Of a stretch of DNA of 64,000 nt, positions 48,099 through 60,380 are shown piece after piece (position 1 is the stretch's first letter; each line of letters opens with the position of its first letter). Position numbers and translations under genes: made by a program. This DNA is from Opisthorchis felineus (taxonomy: Eukaryota > Platyhelminthes > Trematoda > Opisthorchiida > Opisthorchiidae), in NCBI GenBank assembly GCA_004794785.1, contig SJOL01005865.1:550765-614764 (forward strand), given 5' to 3'. The notes under the pieces are model-generated. The model saw nothing but the letters and a program-made list of their open reading frames with translations, had not been told where the DNA came from and did no database searches.

Positions 48099-48173
48099 AA
48101 TAGGTCGATTGAAATACACACACCGCTACGTATTTGCCAAGATGAGAAAAATGATGAATACAACAAAACTCAC

Positions 48174-48346
48174 GGTTTCGTCATCTGCGATGCTGTACAC
48201 CTGAGTGATAAACATAATCATCGTGAACAGCCCGAACACCAAGGCTTCGACAATCAGACCCAGGATGAATACACAAGTAACAAATGGACTGAATTCGAAA
48301 GCCAACAAATGCGACCATCCGTGGTAACTGGTATTCAACTGACAGG
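48174..48346 (-). CDS. DHHC palmitoyltransferase (ZDHHC3/7-like), fourth visible exon
   Basis: Acceptor ctacctttcag ends at 48347. The two first bases complete an Ala codon with the G of the previous exon, and 57 more codons end in phase 0 at donor ACC/GTGAGT. The product starts CQLNTSYHGWSHLLAFEF, a lumenal loop. It then forms the fourth membrane helix (PFVTCVFILGLIVEALVFG and FTMIMFITQVYSI). It ends ADDET, the site of the TTxE-type motif that packs against the catalytic domain in this family. The equivalent stretch in ZDHHC3 is VILLILLCFEGLLFLIFTSV. The loop is longer than in the vertebrate protein by about ten residues. Confidence 0.95.
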
Positions 48347-49850
48347 CTGAAAGGTAGGAGAGGAAAATGAGAAGCAACAATTATCACAGAAACTACAGGG
48401 CTCCGTTTTCGCACATACCGAAGATGTATGTAAAACGGTAGGATCTTGACAACCTGCACCTCTTTAGGTTGAATTACTGGTGTCACTAGGATGATGCTAT
48501 CCATATGCGTTGGAAAATAAGGAAAAACTTGAGCAAAGAGGTTGCGGCCATTCTTTACAAGCAAATCTGGCGGGGTCATCAGAGGTCACGAACGAAAGCT
48601 GTTTAACTAAGGAGGAACACCATTCGGATTGATGCCATACTATCGACCAGGACGGTCAAACTGTAGAGTGCGCTTTATAATACAGTATTCGTGGTTCATT
48701 CTGAAGACGAATTCGATAAGCTGGTAGTCGAGTTCTTAGTGGAAAGGATTAGGGTACTCGCTGTTACTGGATAAGAATCGCGTTGCAGTCTGTCTGTTGC
48801 GGTAGGCTCCGTGCAACTCATGAGTCCAGGTGAAGTGGCTAACACGGGCTTACATCAGGTTCTTTTATTTCGTACTTGATCGACTGACATTTTCTCACTG
48901 GACCGAGTTAACTTTGTGCACGTAACTACTTCGAGCCTGACTGCAATAAAAGCCGGTCGCAAACCAAATGGCTCTTGCCTCTCCCTTGGTTACAACGCAG
49001 CCACAAAAAACCGCAACTGTTGCTGAAGATAGTTGTTGAAGAAAATTGCCACTCACTGTCATCTTTAGTGCCTCGCGTGCATGCTGTTCATCAAATGTAC
49101 CCTAGAGTTATTCGGGAACCGAATATACAGGCCTCGGTTGCAAAGCACATCTAAACCGAACAAGAGTATGTGTTTTGGAGGTAAAGTGTTGGTTATTCCA
49201 GAGGTTAGCGGATATAAACTGAGGCGCTATTCGGGTGCGAGGATATCTGAGGTCAGTGGGCTTCGCCCCAAGTGCCAATGACCAGAAACTTTACGGTGGT
49301 GTTCGCAATATAGTAGTCTACCAAGACCCATCCAAAGATGAACCACTCCCACGGAGAGTCCACAGTAGTGCCCCTTGACAGCCACAACTTGATGTGCGAT
49401 CCTCTCAAGGAGAGTTCAAATACCCATTTTTTCGTGAAAGCCCCTCTTTAAGATGTTACCGTATTTTGCCTCTCCTGCATGGGGTGGCTTATCTTTGGGA
49501 GGATGGTTTCTCATCGAGTGAGTTTCTCCTAGGGAAATCCACGAGACCTGCCCATAGAAAGCTTAAAGGCCGAGGTTCCTTCGAGTCGCTTAGACCCAAA
49601 CAGACATAACCGAAGTTTTCGATGCAAGGCCACAGCCTTATCCTCCGCGCTATGTCTAGTCTATAAATGGTGGTAATCAATGGCCCAACACATCGACAAG
49701 ATAGTTTAACCGACACAGTCAAAGAATACGCGTCTGACCTGAGCAGGGTACTTCTACCATGACGGTGAATCTGACGGACTATTAGGCTATCCGAGGCAGA
49801 CGACAAACGAAAGCAACATTTTGGGGCACCAGAGATGCGTGGAACATTAC
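48347..49850 (-). other. Intron of the palmitoyltransferase gene (1.5 kb)
   Basis: Donor GTAATG at 49850 and acceptor CAG at 48347. No repeat or further exon was recognised inside. Confidence 0.88.
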
Positions 49851-49932
49851 CTTCCCAATCTGATTCGATGCATTGAACGACAAAGTGAACACACATGTAG
49901 ATGGCCAATGTAGATTGCAGGCAGATGTAAAG
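49851..49932 (-). CDS. DHHC palmitoyltransferase (ZDHHC3/7-like), third visible exon
   Basis: Acceptor ttgtttatttcag ends at 49933 and donor AAG/GTAATG starts at 49850. The 82 bases give 27 codons plus one G. The product LYICLQSTLAIYMCVHFVVQ followed by CIESDWE is the third membrane helix and its end. It corresponds to the [20 protein letters not shown] segment plus CFEEDW of human ZDHHC3. Phase 0 on the left and phase 1 on the right fit the neighbouring exons exactly, which is strong support for the model. Confidence 0.94.
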
Positions 49933-52542
49933 CTGAAATAAACAAAGTAAAAGTTTGAAAATGGCAGTTCATCTACGCAAGGAATCAACTGAATGGAGGA
50001 GGAACAAAAATAAAAAAAGTATGAAAAAGCCACTGTGAGGAAAGATCGAGGGGGAGCAGATGCACCCCCCAAATTCTACTAAGTGTTTTATCAAAACTTA
50101 ACTGATAAGCGCTAACAGAAGGTGGGATTCGGTAGGCTAATTAGCACCAGTACCCAAGCTACTATCTCCAAAACTTACGACAGGAATGAAGCATGCACGT
50201 CCCACCCCCTTAGCAGCTAGGTTCCAGCACCGTACGGGAATCAGCAGATCAGACACTATATATCAATCTATCAATCATATATATCATATATATCATATCA
50301 TATATCATATCTTTCTATCTATCATATCAATATCTATCAAATATCAATCTATCAATATAGAAAACTTGAATCTAACTTGCTCCCAACGAGCCTTCGTATG
50401 AATGTAGGTTTTTTGCTACACTTTTTTCAGAGCTATTGTATCAAAAACTGATGGTTAATAGTACTCCAATAGTCCTCTCTTATATCAGCAGTCAGCGGAG
50501 AAAAATACTGCAAAGGCCACAGCAAACAGAACGGTAGGTCGGACGGAAAAGTGAAACTCAGCCAACATCCATTAACGAAGCGTTATTGAAAGTCATTCCA
50601 GCGTTTCATCCGGTCGGACCCTTCATTGGAGTGGCACTCATTACTCGCATTTTGATTAGCTTCAGTCAGAGTACTATTGCTCTGCCGGATTCGCCATTTT
50701 CATCCGCGTCAATGTTCTTTAATTTGTCTCCCAGAAAAACGGGAATCTGGTAGCTATCGCAGGTTGTTCGATAACTGCAATCCACGTTTACTAGCGCCAC
50801 ACTTACTGGACGGAGAATTGATCAGGTACACCAACATGGCAGCAGTATACATACATACATTACGTTAGCAGTATACAAATCGTACATTCTAACTCTTTTA
50901 TCAGTCCGTTTGCGTCCAATACCAATAAGAATGCTATATGAGGGCAAAGCAAAATGGACTTCCACACCAAGAACAGCTGATGCACGGCAGTCAGTCCCAT
51001 TTTGAAGGATCTGACGTGACACAAAAAGTTGATACCTGACTGCTCCCAGGATCATGAAAGGCTTAGATTTTTCACAGACTGTTGCTCAGACACACAGTGG
51101 GTGTTGTATCACACTTATGATTGGTGTGTACGGAAGTCATACTTCACCGAACGCAGTTATCCATGTCACTTCGCAATTTACCAATGCATAATTTCGACTA
51201 ACGGTTGAAGCAGCAGCAATCCAGTTGTTGCAAATCACTACGTGCTTTCACTTTCGAACACTCCATTGCGGATTGCACGTGCAGGGCCTATATTTTTCGA
51301 TTCCTAGCGTGTACTCAGATGTACTCCGATGTCTTGTTCCAACGATTGGCTATAGTGGGGAAACTGAACGGTTACTGAAGATAGACTGTTGTGTGTCAGT
51401 TGGGCCAGCATAACATCACCCCGCTGGAACACTTAAAGTCCCGCTCTGATCCATAATCTCATTCACGCAAATCAGCGTCATATGCAGATAATGAATAGTG
51501 GACACGGAATGCAAGATCATTCTACTCTGGTCCTGAAAATACAGCCCTACATAACGTGCAAGTGTAGAGTGCTCTGAAGTTGAGGGAAGATGGAAAATTC
51601 GTTAGCTTGCATAAAACACCTATTGGTAAAATGAAGTAAGATTACTAGCATGTGTTACTGGTAATTTGCATGAATTTACATATTTTCAAAGAAGAAAACT
51701 GAGAAGCTGGAAAAGGTCCTATTGGGATAGATTGTACATACATGAAGGGTCCTACGGAGGAGGATTACTGTCAGCAAATTTCGAACTATGTGCTTCGGAT
51801 GGTCTCATATCAATACCAAGTGAACCCATTTTACAGCACTGGTGCACAAGTAAGGCTTGATTTGTGCTGATCTATCAGGCAACATGACCACACTGTTCAT
51901 TTCGACTGGTCGCGATCCCCACTATTATGTACGAATTCTTGGCCGCTACAAACGTATGACATCAAATACATTTGGAGTAGAGCCGTCTGTCCTTGCCAAT
52001 TCGAAGGTGTAGTTATAGAGAGGATGGAGTCATGCAATCTCTTGTGCTCTAGAGTACTGATATAGTGCTTTCGATCCGGACAAATACGCTGTCGTTGAAG
52101 CATGCTTACAGGAAAAGAATGGCTGGAAAGTAGACTTCAGATAGGTTCATGATCTCAGCTCTATATAAAGATCTAATGAATCAGCTGTTGCTGCATAAAG
52201 GAATGGCACGCCGTCATCCTGTCTCACGAGAAACCTGACGCAGTAACAAGTAAGGGGAGGATTACGGGTACCCGCATTAGCTGCACAATCTGCACCAACA
52301 TGCAACTCATCAAAGCTACTGGGATCATTCTGTCACTTTCTGAACCTGTACTGTGTGGAAAACCGATGGTTCAAGAAGGCCCCTTACCTTAGAAACCTGA
52401 AACTAGTACTTCTTTGAAGAAGCCTTTTTTAAAGGCGGCACAGGAAAGTGTGTTTAAGAATTAAGTATGTGCGAATTTATGCCACAAATTTTAGAATACT
52501 AAAAGAGATATGAAGGAAAAGTCATGGTCCAGCGCGACTTAC
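49933..52542 (-). other. Intron of the palmitoyltransferase gene (2.6 kb)
   Basis: Donor GTAAGT at 52542 and acceptor CAG at 49933. It contains an AT/ATC-rich simple-sequence stretch (50253-50366). Nothing else was recognised. Confidence 0.88.
50253..50366. repeat. ATATC/ATCTATC-rich simple sequence
   Basis: Irregular alternation of tatc, atat and tcaatctatc units over about 110 bases. It is degenerate microsatellite sequence in an intron. Confidence 0.85.
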
Positions 52543-52639
52543 CGTGAACAAAACGAAGTACTTTTGATTGGCTTCACCCACGCAGTTATTGATCCAAGGA
52601 CAATGATGGTCCATTTTTCGTACACAACGGAAGCAAATC
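52543..52639 (-). CDS. DHHC palmitoyltransferase (ZDHHC3/7-like), second visible exon with the active site
   Basis: Acceptor ttctctttgacag ends at 52640 and donor ACG/GTAAGT begins at 52542. The first G completes an AGG (Arg) codon with the preceding exon, then 32 codons follow: [20 protein letters not shown] and [12 protein letters not shown]. This is the heart of the DHHC cysteine-rich domain. It includes the CxxC zinc ligands, the catalytic DHHC cysteine (residue 58 of the visible 267) and the invariant PW and NNCVG. The enzyme forms an acyl-thioester on this cysteine and passes palmitate to cysteines of membrane substrates. NQKYFVLFT is typical of the ZDHHC3/7 group. No key residue is altered. 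Confidence 0.97.
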
Positions 52640-55600
52640 CTGTCAAAGAGAACCAAATAGTAAATCAGATGTGGGGTCATTCAGAAGGACCTGAAATCGA
52701 CATCTCCCTTCGGCTATGAACTGTAAGGAATAAACCGATTTAAATGTGGCCACTGCAACTGGACGTGCATAGTTAGTCAGTAAATTGGGTTCTTTGGCAA
52801 ACTGGAAACCATCGGCAATAAAATTCACCCATTGACAATCTGATACCCGAAGCTCCGTGAACCAATGAAAAGCGATGGCCATATCGTTTAGGATTCGAGT
52901 CTGTGTTATTGGAGCTACCTGAAAGACGCCAATTGTCGACGGCTAACCGTTCTGAGACAATTCTGAGAGAGTTTTCGGCCTGAAGTTAATCTAGTTGCAC
53001 GAACAGAGATCACGTTCAAAGAAGTGATTGGGACAAATGAAATGTATACAAAACACGCCAAAGCAGTTACGCATGATACTTTTCGAGTGACGGAGAACTA
53101 GGCCCAACAGTTGTCGAATGTTCCAACCAGAATTAATTTTGCGACAGGAATAGACACAATAAAGTCCAGTGTGATATAAAAAAATGCATTCTCTATCAAG
53201 ACTACAGAGAGAAATTGCCGACGGGATGTTCAGACTGAAGTAAAGCTTATCTGGCGAATAACTTCGAAACGTGCACGGAGACCAGAATTTCCAGGAGAGT
53301 TCGGAAGGTTCCGTGCCCTTTTGGTACAAAAAAGGTGGAATTGCATCTGGAACGCGGTCCGTCTTCCAATTAAATAAATATTTTCCATGTGTGACAGTCC
53401 AGAGAACCTTGCAAATTCGGTAGAAAAAATCCTAGTGTTCAAACACTATACTGACCAGATCTTGTCTAAAAGGGCGACTATTGTTGTATGCTCTGTTGGT
53501 TTTGTTGGCTCCTTTAACGTTCATTTGATCTGGTGTCCACATGCAGCGCGAATGTTTACAGTCGCACCGTGTATAAACAACAAGGGGATAACGACGTTGA
53601 AGTCTACGCATCGAACGCCAATTACACGGGACCAGTGAATAGGTATCAGCTCGTAGTGTTGTCAACCTGCATCCAAAAGCGATCTAGAGCCAGCACTGTA
53701 ACAGTACAGCTTAGAAAATGCCGAAACAGAACCCTCGTCAACAGCTTGTGATGCGTGAAGCAGCATCATCGTCACATCACACAACTCCTAACCCGATCCG
53801 GGGGTGATAGGCTATGAAAGCCACCAAACCAGAGTAACGACGATTCGTTGATTTGCCAAGGCCTGACTAAAGCCTGTTCACTATGGTGCGGCACCCTCAT
53901 GACCTCACTCGTCTTGCGTTCGACCCGCAACAAACACCGTGCTTCGCGTTAGTCTACTACGGTGAGTAATCGATAATGGGTATGCGACACCAGATGCGAC
54001 GAATACGTCTGGTGAGGGCATCTGCAAGTGAAGACAATCTATTGTGAGATGTCTAGTACCTGGACCGGTGGCTTGGCGACCCCAATGCGCCTCAGGCTTC
54101 AGTGGACCGACTGGTCATATCATCAGCAGGTGATGAAGTCCAAAACATTTCTAGTGAAAATGCTGGCGATTACAAAGCGTATGTATTACGTGAAACTGTT
54201 CCAATTCGGACCACTGAGGGTGATTTTTGTTTAAAAACAAATAACTGGCATTAAAGAAACCGCCAATGTGGCCAGCCAGACTGGTCGATATACTGTCATT
54301 TGTGATGTGATTAGTGTGAAAATCATGTGCCGCCCGCTCGTGTGCGTTGCGCGGTTTACGTATTTGACGCCCTGGGAATGAACTGCTGTGTCACGTGTGG
54401 CTTATCGTTGCCTGTGTTAGATAAAAGTTACCTTTGGTGGTTGAAACGTCGGACACCTTCATTTATAGCCGCCGCGTAGTCGCCAGCAATTTCACTGTGG
54501 GGAATGTGTCCCGGTGGGTGTGCTCGAGTGACGCATACCCAACCCCAACGATCGATGGGATGCCTGAGAAGAATATTTTCGAATTCGTTCAGATTAGGAA
54601 AAAAATAAGCCACTAGAATGTGCACTCCGTTGGACGCATCCCATGCCATTCCATGTCATCAATGGCAATATTTTACGCACTTTTAGAGCAGAGTACTAGT
54701 GAATTTTTGCAACTGTTAGTAGGTGAATTAATAACATTCATGGGACTAAAATAAGCACGTGAACGGTATGCGAAGCATTCCACATTTTGGTGGATTGCCA
54801 AAGTGCGCTATTGTTTGGTCTATATCAGTATGCGAAGTTGTTAACACATTCGGTCACATAGCAAATGGGTGACCATATGACTCGTTTCCGGCTGTTATCT
54901 GGGGCCGCTTCGCGCTGCAACACGGCGGTTCCTATTGTAAAGTCATCTGAATTGACGACATGTAGAATAGACCAGATACCCACGCATACAAAACTCGTAC
55001 GGAAAGTCGAAAGTAACAAGAACGACTGTTAAGGGATCAGTCGGATAACGCGTTCAGTACGTTCGGTGGGGAAGGGGAGGGTGTTTTGAGCCCGAAGTTC
55101 CCACAAACTGGACAGTGGTACCTCGCAGGACGATAGCGCGATTCAGCAATTGTTTAACCATAAATTCTATGGCGATATAAGCACTACAAACTAAACTCTG
55201 ATCAGCATTGGTACAGATATCAAGACAAAACCGAAGCTGCCAAAATAAAGTGAGGTTTGTGGAGTCATGTGTACGCGCTGGAAACAATAACAGCAGTTAA
55301 TGAAAATAAAAAATTTAGGGACAAATGTTTTATTTTCCCGATCATGTGGTGGTTGTCTTAACAATGGAATGTGGCAGAATCTACCAACCACAAGTTTTCT
55401 TTTTGAGGTTACACCAACACAATAACAAAATGCTGTTGAAACAGTTTAACCTCGTATATGTTTCACCCCTTGAACAACAAGGTAGGTAACCGAACTGAGA
55501 GGAATGAAATGGCAATACTTGGTAAGCAAGAAAGACAATATCGTCACAGTGAATTTGACGTGTCAATTAGTTACCACATTTGGGAGGCGTTTTACGAGAC

Positions 55601-58116
55601 GGAATTATGATCGTTTCATATTGGGCAAAACAAAGTTACGCACCAACCAGACATCACCTGATTGATTCGGACGACAAATTAGATTACGGAATCTATCACG
55701 AATAAACCGCCCCGCGAATTGAGATTGGGTGGTGGGGTGATGAAACTTTACTTAAACTCCACCGAACTGTGAGGCTAAAATGCACGAGGATAGCAGAAGT
55801 GGGGTAGGGGTAGTCACAAATCTTGTGACTACGCAGAAAATTTTTTAACTAGCCGCTGGGTTGGTGAACCAGTGGAACAGACCATTTAACAGTAAGCTCT
55901 CACACGAAAAAACGGGTCGAACTGGTCCGCTAACTTTCTTCTTCTTGTAGTTGAGACGCGACTGAAGATCACGTAGGACGGAACACACTCGGCTGATAAG
56001 TGAAACTGATCACCCCCTGCAAAGTTGCAGTGTTTGACCAGCCACACCATTAAGAGTATGTACCATACAGCCAGACCTGAGTGGCGACAAATTAGACTTT
56101 AATTGTCACTTTCGGAAGGGGTAGAAATTGGAGCCCACTAAACTAATTGACAGAAGTGTATGGAAGTGCACGAGAGAAACCAGACCTGCGAAAGTAGCGC
56201 TGCTTACAATCGTTATTCCGTTGATGTGGGAAGAGGGCTTCGAGAAGCAATTGACCAAGGTGGGGGATAGGAACGGATTGAAAATGACACAACCACAGCC
56301 TTGTTAACATTACGCCTGAGGCTGGCAGCAGAATACGATGGATCTGTGAGTACTTCGATCTTGCAAAGGTATTTTGATGGTCGTTTACTCACGATGAAGC
56401 AACTGCATTCGTTTTGAGAATTCTTCAGCTGCAAGCAGAAGACCGTATGGTTGTTTGGATGGGCAAAAGCAATTTCAACCTCGTGCCGATCCGTCAAAAG
56501 CACGCAAGTGGCCGCAGGTATGGGAGGTAGCAAAGGGAAGAACCTGTGCATCGTTGGCGCTCGACGGCAGTTTAGGTGTGTGGAGTACGCTTAAGCTGCA
56601 AATCAGAACTTACATGGAACTGAATTACCTAACGAAGTTGTTGTGGATGAAATCGATGAGCTGAATCTTCTGTGTATAGCATATTGTTGGGTTAGCATTG
56701 GAAGGAACATCACATCAGTAGCAGGTTGCGAACTACGATCGAACGAGATAAACGAATCTAGCAGGAATATGTGACTAAGGTACGTCGCTGTGCAGAGCGA
56801 ACCCTGATAAGTATGCACTCTCTGGTATTGTGGATACGGTCTTGGAATTTAAGTGCCCGTAACCAGGCTAATAATCCAAACGTGCAACAGGTCTGCACGA
56901 TTATCCGGCCCGATTGCTTCAGGGTAGAATAGCAGCAGATAGTGTGTATACGTGTTAGAGAATAGCCCACGCAGCGTGGTGATAAGAACTGCAAGGACAC
57001 CGCCTTATTGTCGCATTTTTTATGTCTCTGTGAATAACAAGGACGACCTACTTCGACCTTGTCGCATCAGTCGGAAAATATAGCTCTAAATTATGGTCAT
57101 GGACACACTAAAGCGGTCCAGCTGCGTGCTTCGGTCAATCTACCCGGCCCAGGTTATTCTGCACGTAAGTTTTTGGTTAAAAACGCACACGAACCTGTCA
57201 GGTGCTGTGTCCTCTCTCTCCTACCCGAAACAAGTAAACTGGACTTTTACGTCGGAACGCTTCACGGCTGGATGATTGGCCAAGTTTGTTTTCACTACTT
57301 CTCAATGTCACAGTCACTTCAGCAATACCGGATGACGTGGAGCCTCTCATCCAAAGACTTTACAGGACAACTTGCAGTTATTCCGAAAATTCCACCCGAC
57401 CGCATTGCGTATCCAACTACACTTACATATTATCGAAGAGTGCTGTTAAGTGGCACGACGAGGTTGGTTCGAGGCACCTGTGTGCCTGAAACAGTACACG
57501 TTGTTCGGGATGACAAGCTTGCAGAAGTCATTCAGTGAGTGGGTTTGATAGGGTATTTGATCGAATCTTTCCTAATTAGCTCGCGAACGTCCCACTAAAG
57601 TTCAAGCGCACATGAGTGTTGAGTAACCTACCTGCGTTGTTCAGCAAATAGTGCGCTGTCCACTGAAAACGTGGAAGCTTGAGCTGAGTCGCTTCAAATC
57701 TAGCCACAGAAATGCACACGGGTTCCCGAAATTATTCCGAGGCCACCTATGACAATTATGATCAGTACCGGTGGACTGACAAGCAGGATAATGATACAGA
57801 AGTTCTGTCATAATGGATGTTATGAGGGCCCAGTTGTAACAAACTTTATGACTGAAAACTTGTGTATAGAGTAAAGCTACGTTGCAGTGCGATTTGGTGC
57901 AGCGGACATCCCCTATGGTGACCTTACAGCGTTAAATCCCTTGGAATTTTGCTAACGAAGGTGATAGAAATGCACGTATGTTCACCTTATGATGTGGTAT
58001 CAAGACACGGCCCTAATGCTTTACTTCAAGCTTCCGTACGGTCAGCGGCCCGTTTGGAAAGAGAGTGCACTAATGTAGGAAAAACGAATGGCGAATAAAG
58101 TGGGATAACGACCTAC
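52640..58116 (-). other. Intron of the palmitoyltransferase gene (5.5 kb)
   Basis: Donor GTAGGT at 58116 and acceptor CAG at 52640. On the opposite strand it contains weak Ig-like coding relics (53580-54620). The 159-codon plus frame at 57059-57538 has no motif. Confidence 0.85.
53580..54620 (+). pseudogene. Possible immunoglobulin-domain coding relics
   Basis: Three plus-strand segments have Ig-like character. The first is VEVYASNANYTGPVNRYQLVVL (53597-53660), like the F-G strand end of an Ig domain. The second is LVISSAGDEVQNISSENAGDYKAYV (54110-54185), with the typical D-A-G-x-Y pattern. The third is NFTVGNVSRWVCSSDAYPTPTI (54490-54560), like strands B to C, although the expected Trp after TI is missing. 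They are in different frames with stops between, and the splice sites are weak. They could be decayed exons of an Ig-type adhesion or receptor gene. They are antisense to the palmitoyltransferase intron. Confidence 0.3.
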
Positions 58117-58250
58117 CTACAATGATGTGCCCGCGGTGGCTTAATGCAAAGACATTTTGGGCAACGTATGATGGGCGGCCGAGAATCCCCGTAAACTTCG
58201 CACAAGAAGATTCCAGCTTCTCTGGTAGCATTACCAATCGGGACAGTACC
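58117..58250 (-). CDS. DHHC palmitoyltransferase (ZDHHC3/7-like), first visible exon
   Basis: Acceptor tttgtctcttttcag ends at 58251 and the exon ends CATTGTAG/GTAGGT at 58117. It starts in phase 0 and leaves AG, completed to Arg by the next exon. The product opens GTVPIGNATRE, matching the post-TM2 DPGAVPKGNATKE of ZDHHC3. It continues with a short variable part and PIIRCPKCLCIKPPRAHHC, the first half of the cysteine-rich domain with CPKC and HHC zinc ligands. The preceding exon should end in Asp-Pro or similar, after TM1 and TM2. I could not find it between 58251 and 64000, so the N terminus is probably outside the window. Gene orientation and exon order are consistent throughout. Confidence 0.95.
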
Positions 58251-59499
58251 CTGAAAAGAGACAAAAACGTGAACGGACAACTGCAGAAACCCTGTAAATT
58301 GAAATAATTTTGTCAATTCTCGAGAAACATGCTAGGACTGTCACCATAGGTAAACGCGAAAACTAAAACACAATTCAGGCGGGAAGTTTTTGAACTTTAT
58401 GAGTGTAGCTTTTCACCACACTCCCGCATATCTTATGTCCCACACAGTACACAGCGGACAAGACGACGAAACGATGGAATTTATAGGCACACAAAATCTG
58501 TAGGTGCAAGTTTACGACATCAACCACCCAAAACAGATGCATAGTGAATTTTTTCAACGCAAAATAAGTGGCAGTCTGGTAGAAAGTGCAAAAAACAAAC
58601 AGGTTCGTTTTTATTGAAGAAATCATGATGTTAACTGGCGATCTCGACATACGTAGTAGTGGAATAAAAAATAGTGCACCCCATACTTTCCTTCCATCTA
58701 GGTAGTACGGGTCACCGATTTAAAGCAATTGAACAATGCTTCAGACAGTTGGGGTGAAAAGAAACTTGTCATGTATGAGAAGTACTGTCCCCTAAACAAG
58801 ACAACTTTAAGAAAAACAGATTTCTCCTCAACGAAGGATGTTTTCATGAGGGAGGTGTGACTGCGACGAACCATGCCGAACGCTTCACGAACCACATTAT
58901 TGATACTTCTGTGATATCTGTGTTCGAGGCGGCCTTTTTGGGTACATAATGAAAAACTGCGCTTTGTCTGAGGACAAAGGGGAGCAACCAAACAGCAGCC
59001 AGCACCCGTACTACGGAGGTAAAGTTGTATTGTCCTGTGCGATGGGAGCCTGAAGGCAGCAGTGTTTCCTCCAAGTGATCAGCATGCCCATATTTATGGG
59101 CATTTTGTTGTCTTTTACGAAGGAAGGACGGGTAAGAAAAGATCGGCCACAAAGACCGTACACTCGGATCGTCCAAATGTTAGTCGTGACCACCGGCTAT
59201 ACGGTCGAAATACTTTTAGAACTGAAGCCTGTTGCTTCTCAGAAAAGTTCTGCCGTGCTCAGCCGCATTAGCAGTCAGACAGTTATGCTTCACTTCCTGC
59301 GCTCTTGGGCTAGGCAAGCCTCCTATAGCCAAGTAGGCCACACTGTTGAGTCATCGGCTCCGGTAAGGGTCATCGAGAAAACCCTAACACCTGTTGCCTC
59401 GAAGGTCGGACTGTTGAGTTAAAGGCTCAAGGTGGGGTTAGCTCAAATAAGCCTCCTTCTATGGTCTGGGAAACCGGAGAGTAACATCTACTCACATCG
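58251..59499. other. Upstream intron or 5' region of the palmitoyltransferase gene
   Basis: By exon phase this should be intron. I searched the minus strand for TM1/TM2 coding sequence and a DP-type exon end and found none. The minus frames of 90-110 codons here have no motif. Confidence 0.5.
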
Positions 59500-60380
59500 A
59501 TTTCTTTCCTCCATTCATCAGCCCAAACCCTTATTGCTACACATGCCAATACAACTCCGTCTGTGTGTGGCTCTATAAATCTAGCGTTGGGTCCTAGATC
59601 TCAGGCCAGAAAAATGAGACCTAAGCATGCGCTACGAACACCAAAGAATCTGTTCCGCGTAGCAGTGCCGAAAGTCCATACGCTTTGTCAGATAGATCAA
59701 AGAACTTCCCCTGCACATACACTTTCCTCCTTAAAAATCAATGAGTGCTGTCTCCGAAACGCACATACAAGACCTTAACTAAGGTGAATCATCCAAACAT
59801 GGTCCAAGGCAGTTCAGAATCTGAAACGCTATGACTTCAGCGTTGGACAGTATACGTCCAGAAAACCGAGGCTGAGGCTCAACCCAAGCTGGACCTCACA
59901 GCGATCGACGTCCCTGACCAAGGCGAAGAAGGTGGTCTCACCGGGATAATAATACGATTCAGCGAGAATATCTCTCAAACGACGCCTGACCCACAGTCTC
60001 AAGGATGACCGGGAGAAGTGATGGCTCAGTAAAGCCCCTGAAATGGCGGCGACGATCGAAAATATTCGACCTCTCTTCCAACTTATCCGTAACATCGGAC
60101 CAAGAAAGTCGCCTGCTTCGGTGGGCGGCATAGTTCGAGGAACTATTTAGCTAATCAAGCACCAACGCACCAATAGCTTCACAGTGGGATGTGAACTACT
60201 GAGTCGAAACAGAAGGTGGAATCAAAAACGAAATCGAACTCTTGAAGAAAAAACAAAGCATCCGGCCAGGATTGTCATCCATCTCCCTTGTTTAAAGATG
60301 CAGGACTCGTTCACATCCTGGAAAAACCTAAACAAGACGGACGGTCACATTACGGAATATTTAGAGAGACGAACAGTTTA
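59500..60380 (+). mobile_element. Non-LTR retrotransposon relic with endonuclease start and linker, internal deletion (LINE-2 copy)
   Basis: One frame gives VHTLCQIDQRTSPAHTLSSL and KINECCLRNAHTRP (59675-59778). This matches the start of an AP-endonuclease domain of fluke-type non-LTR elements (NVRTLxQ...SLxIDVxCLSETRIQ). Soon after come WTSQRS (about 59890) and a linker MAATIENIRPLFQLIR and NIGPRKSPASV (60043-60130), which normally lies several hundred bases downstream, just before the RT. Most of the endonuclease is therefore deleted and no RT follows. Stops and frameshifts are present. It is a different element family from the RT relic at 10.5 kb, or at least a non-overlapping part. Confidence 0.7.

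Larger units (their letters stand above)
41775..48173 (-). other. Intron of the palmitoyltransferase gene (6.4 kb)
   Basis: Donor GTGAGT at 48173 and acceptor CAG at 41775. It holds SINE family 1 copies (41949, 42499, 43402, 47960), SINE family 2 pieces (46200-46385), and a weak exon-like frame at 44150-44345. No second gene was established inside it. Confidence 0.88.

Noticed and set aside
57059..57538. 159-codon plus-strand open frame
   Set aside because: It is the longest frame in the window, but a few of this length are expected by chance in 128 kb of six-frame sequence. It has no domain and overlapping frames look equally plausible.
57740..57800. Minus-strand DHNC followed by NN, near an acceptor-like tract, as a possible DHHC exon
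   Set aside because: The true active-site exon was found at 52639-52543 with perfect phase. The 57.75 kb segment lacks the CxxC ligands and the PW and NNC context.
58375..58650. Hydrophobic minus-strand frame considered as the TM1/TM2 exon of the palmitoyltransferase
   Set aside because: No residue pattern matches the family, and no donor with a DP-type end joins in phase to the exon at 58250.
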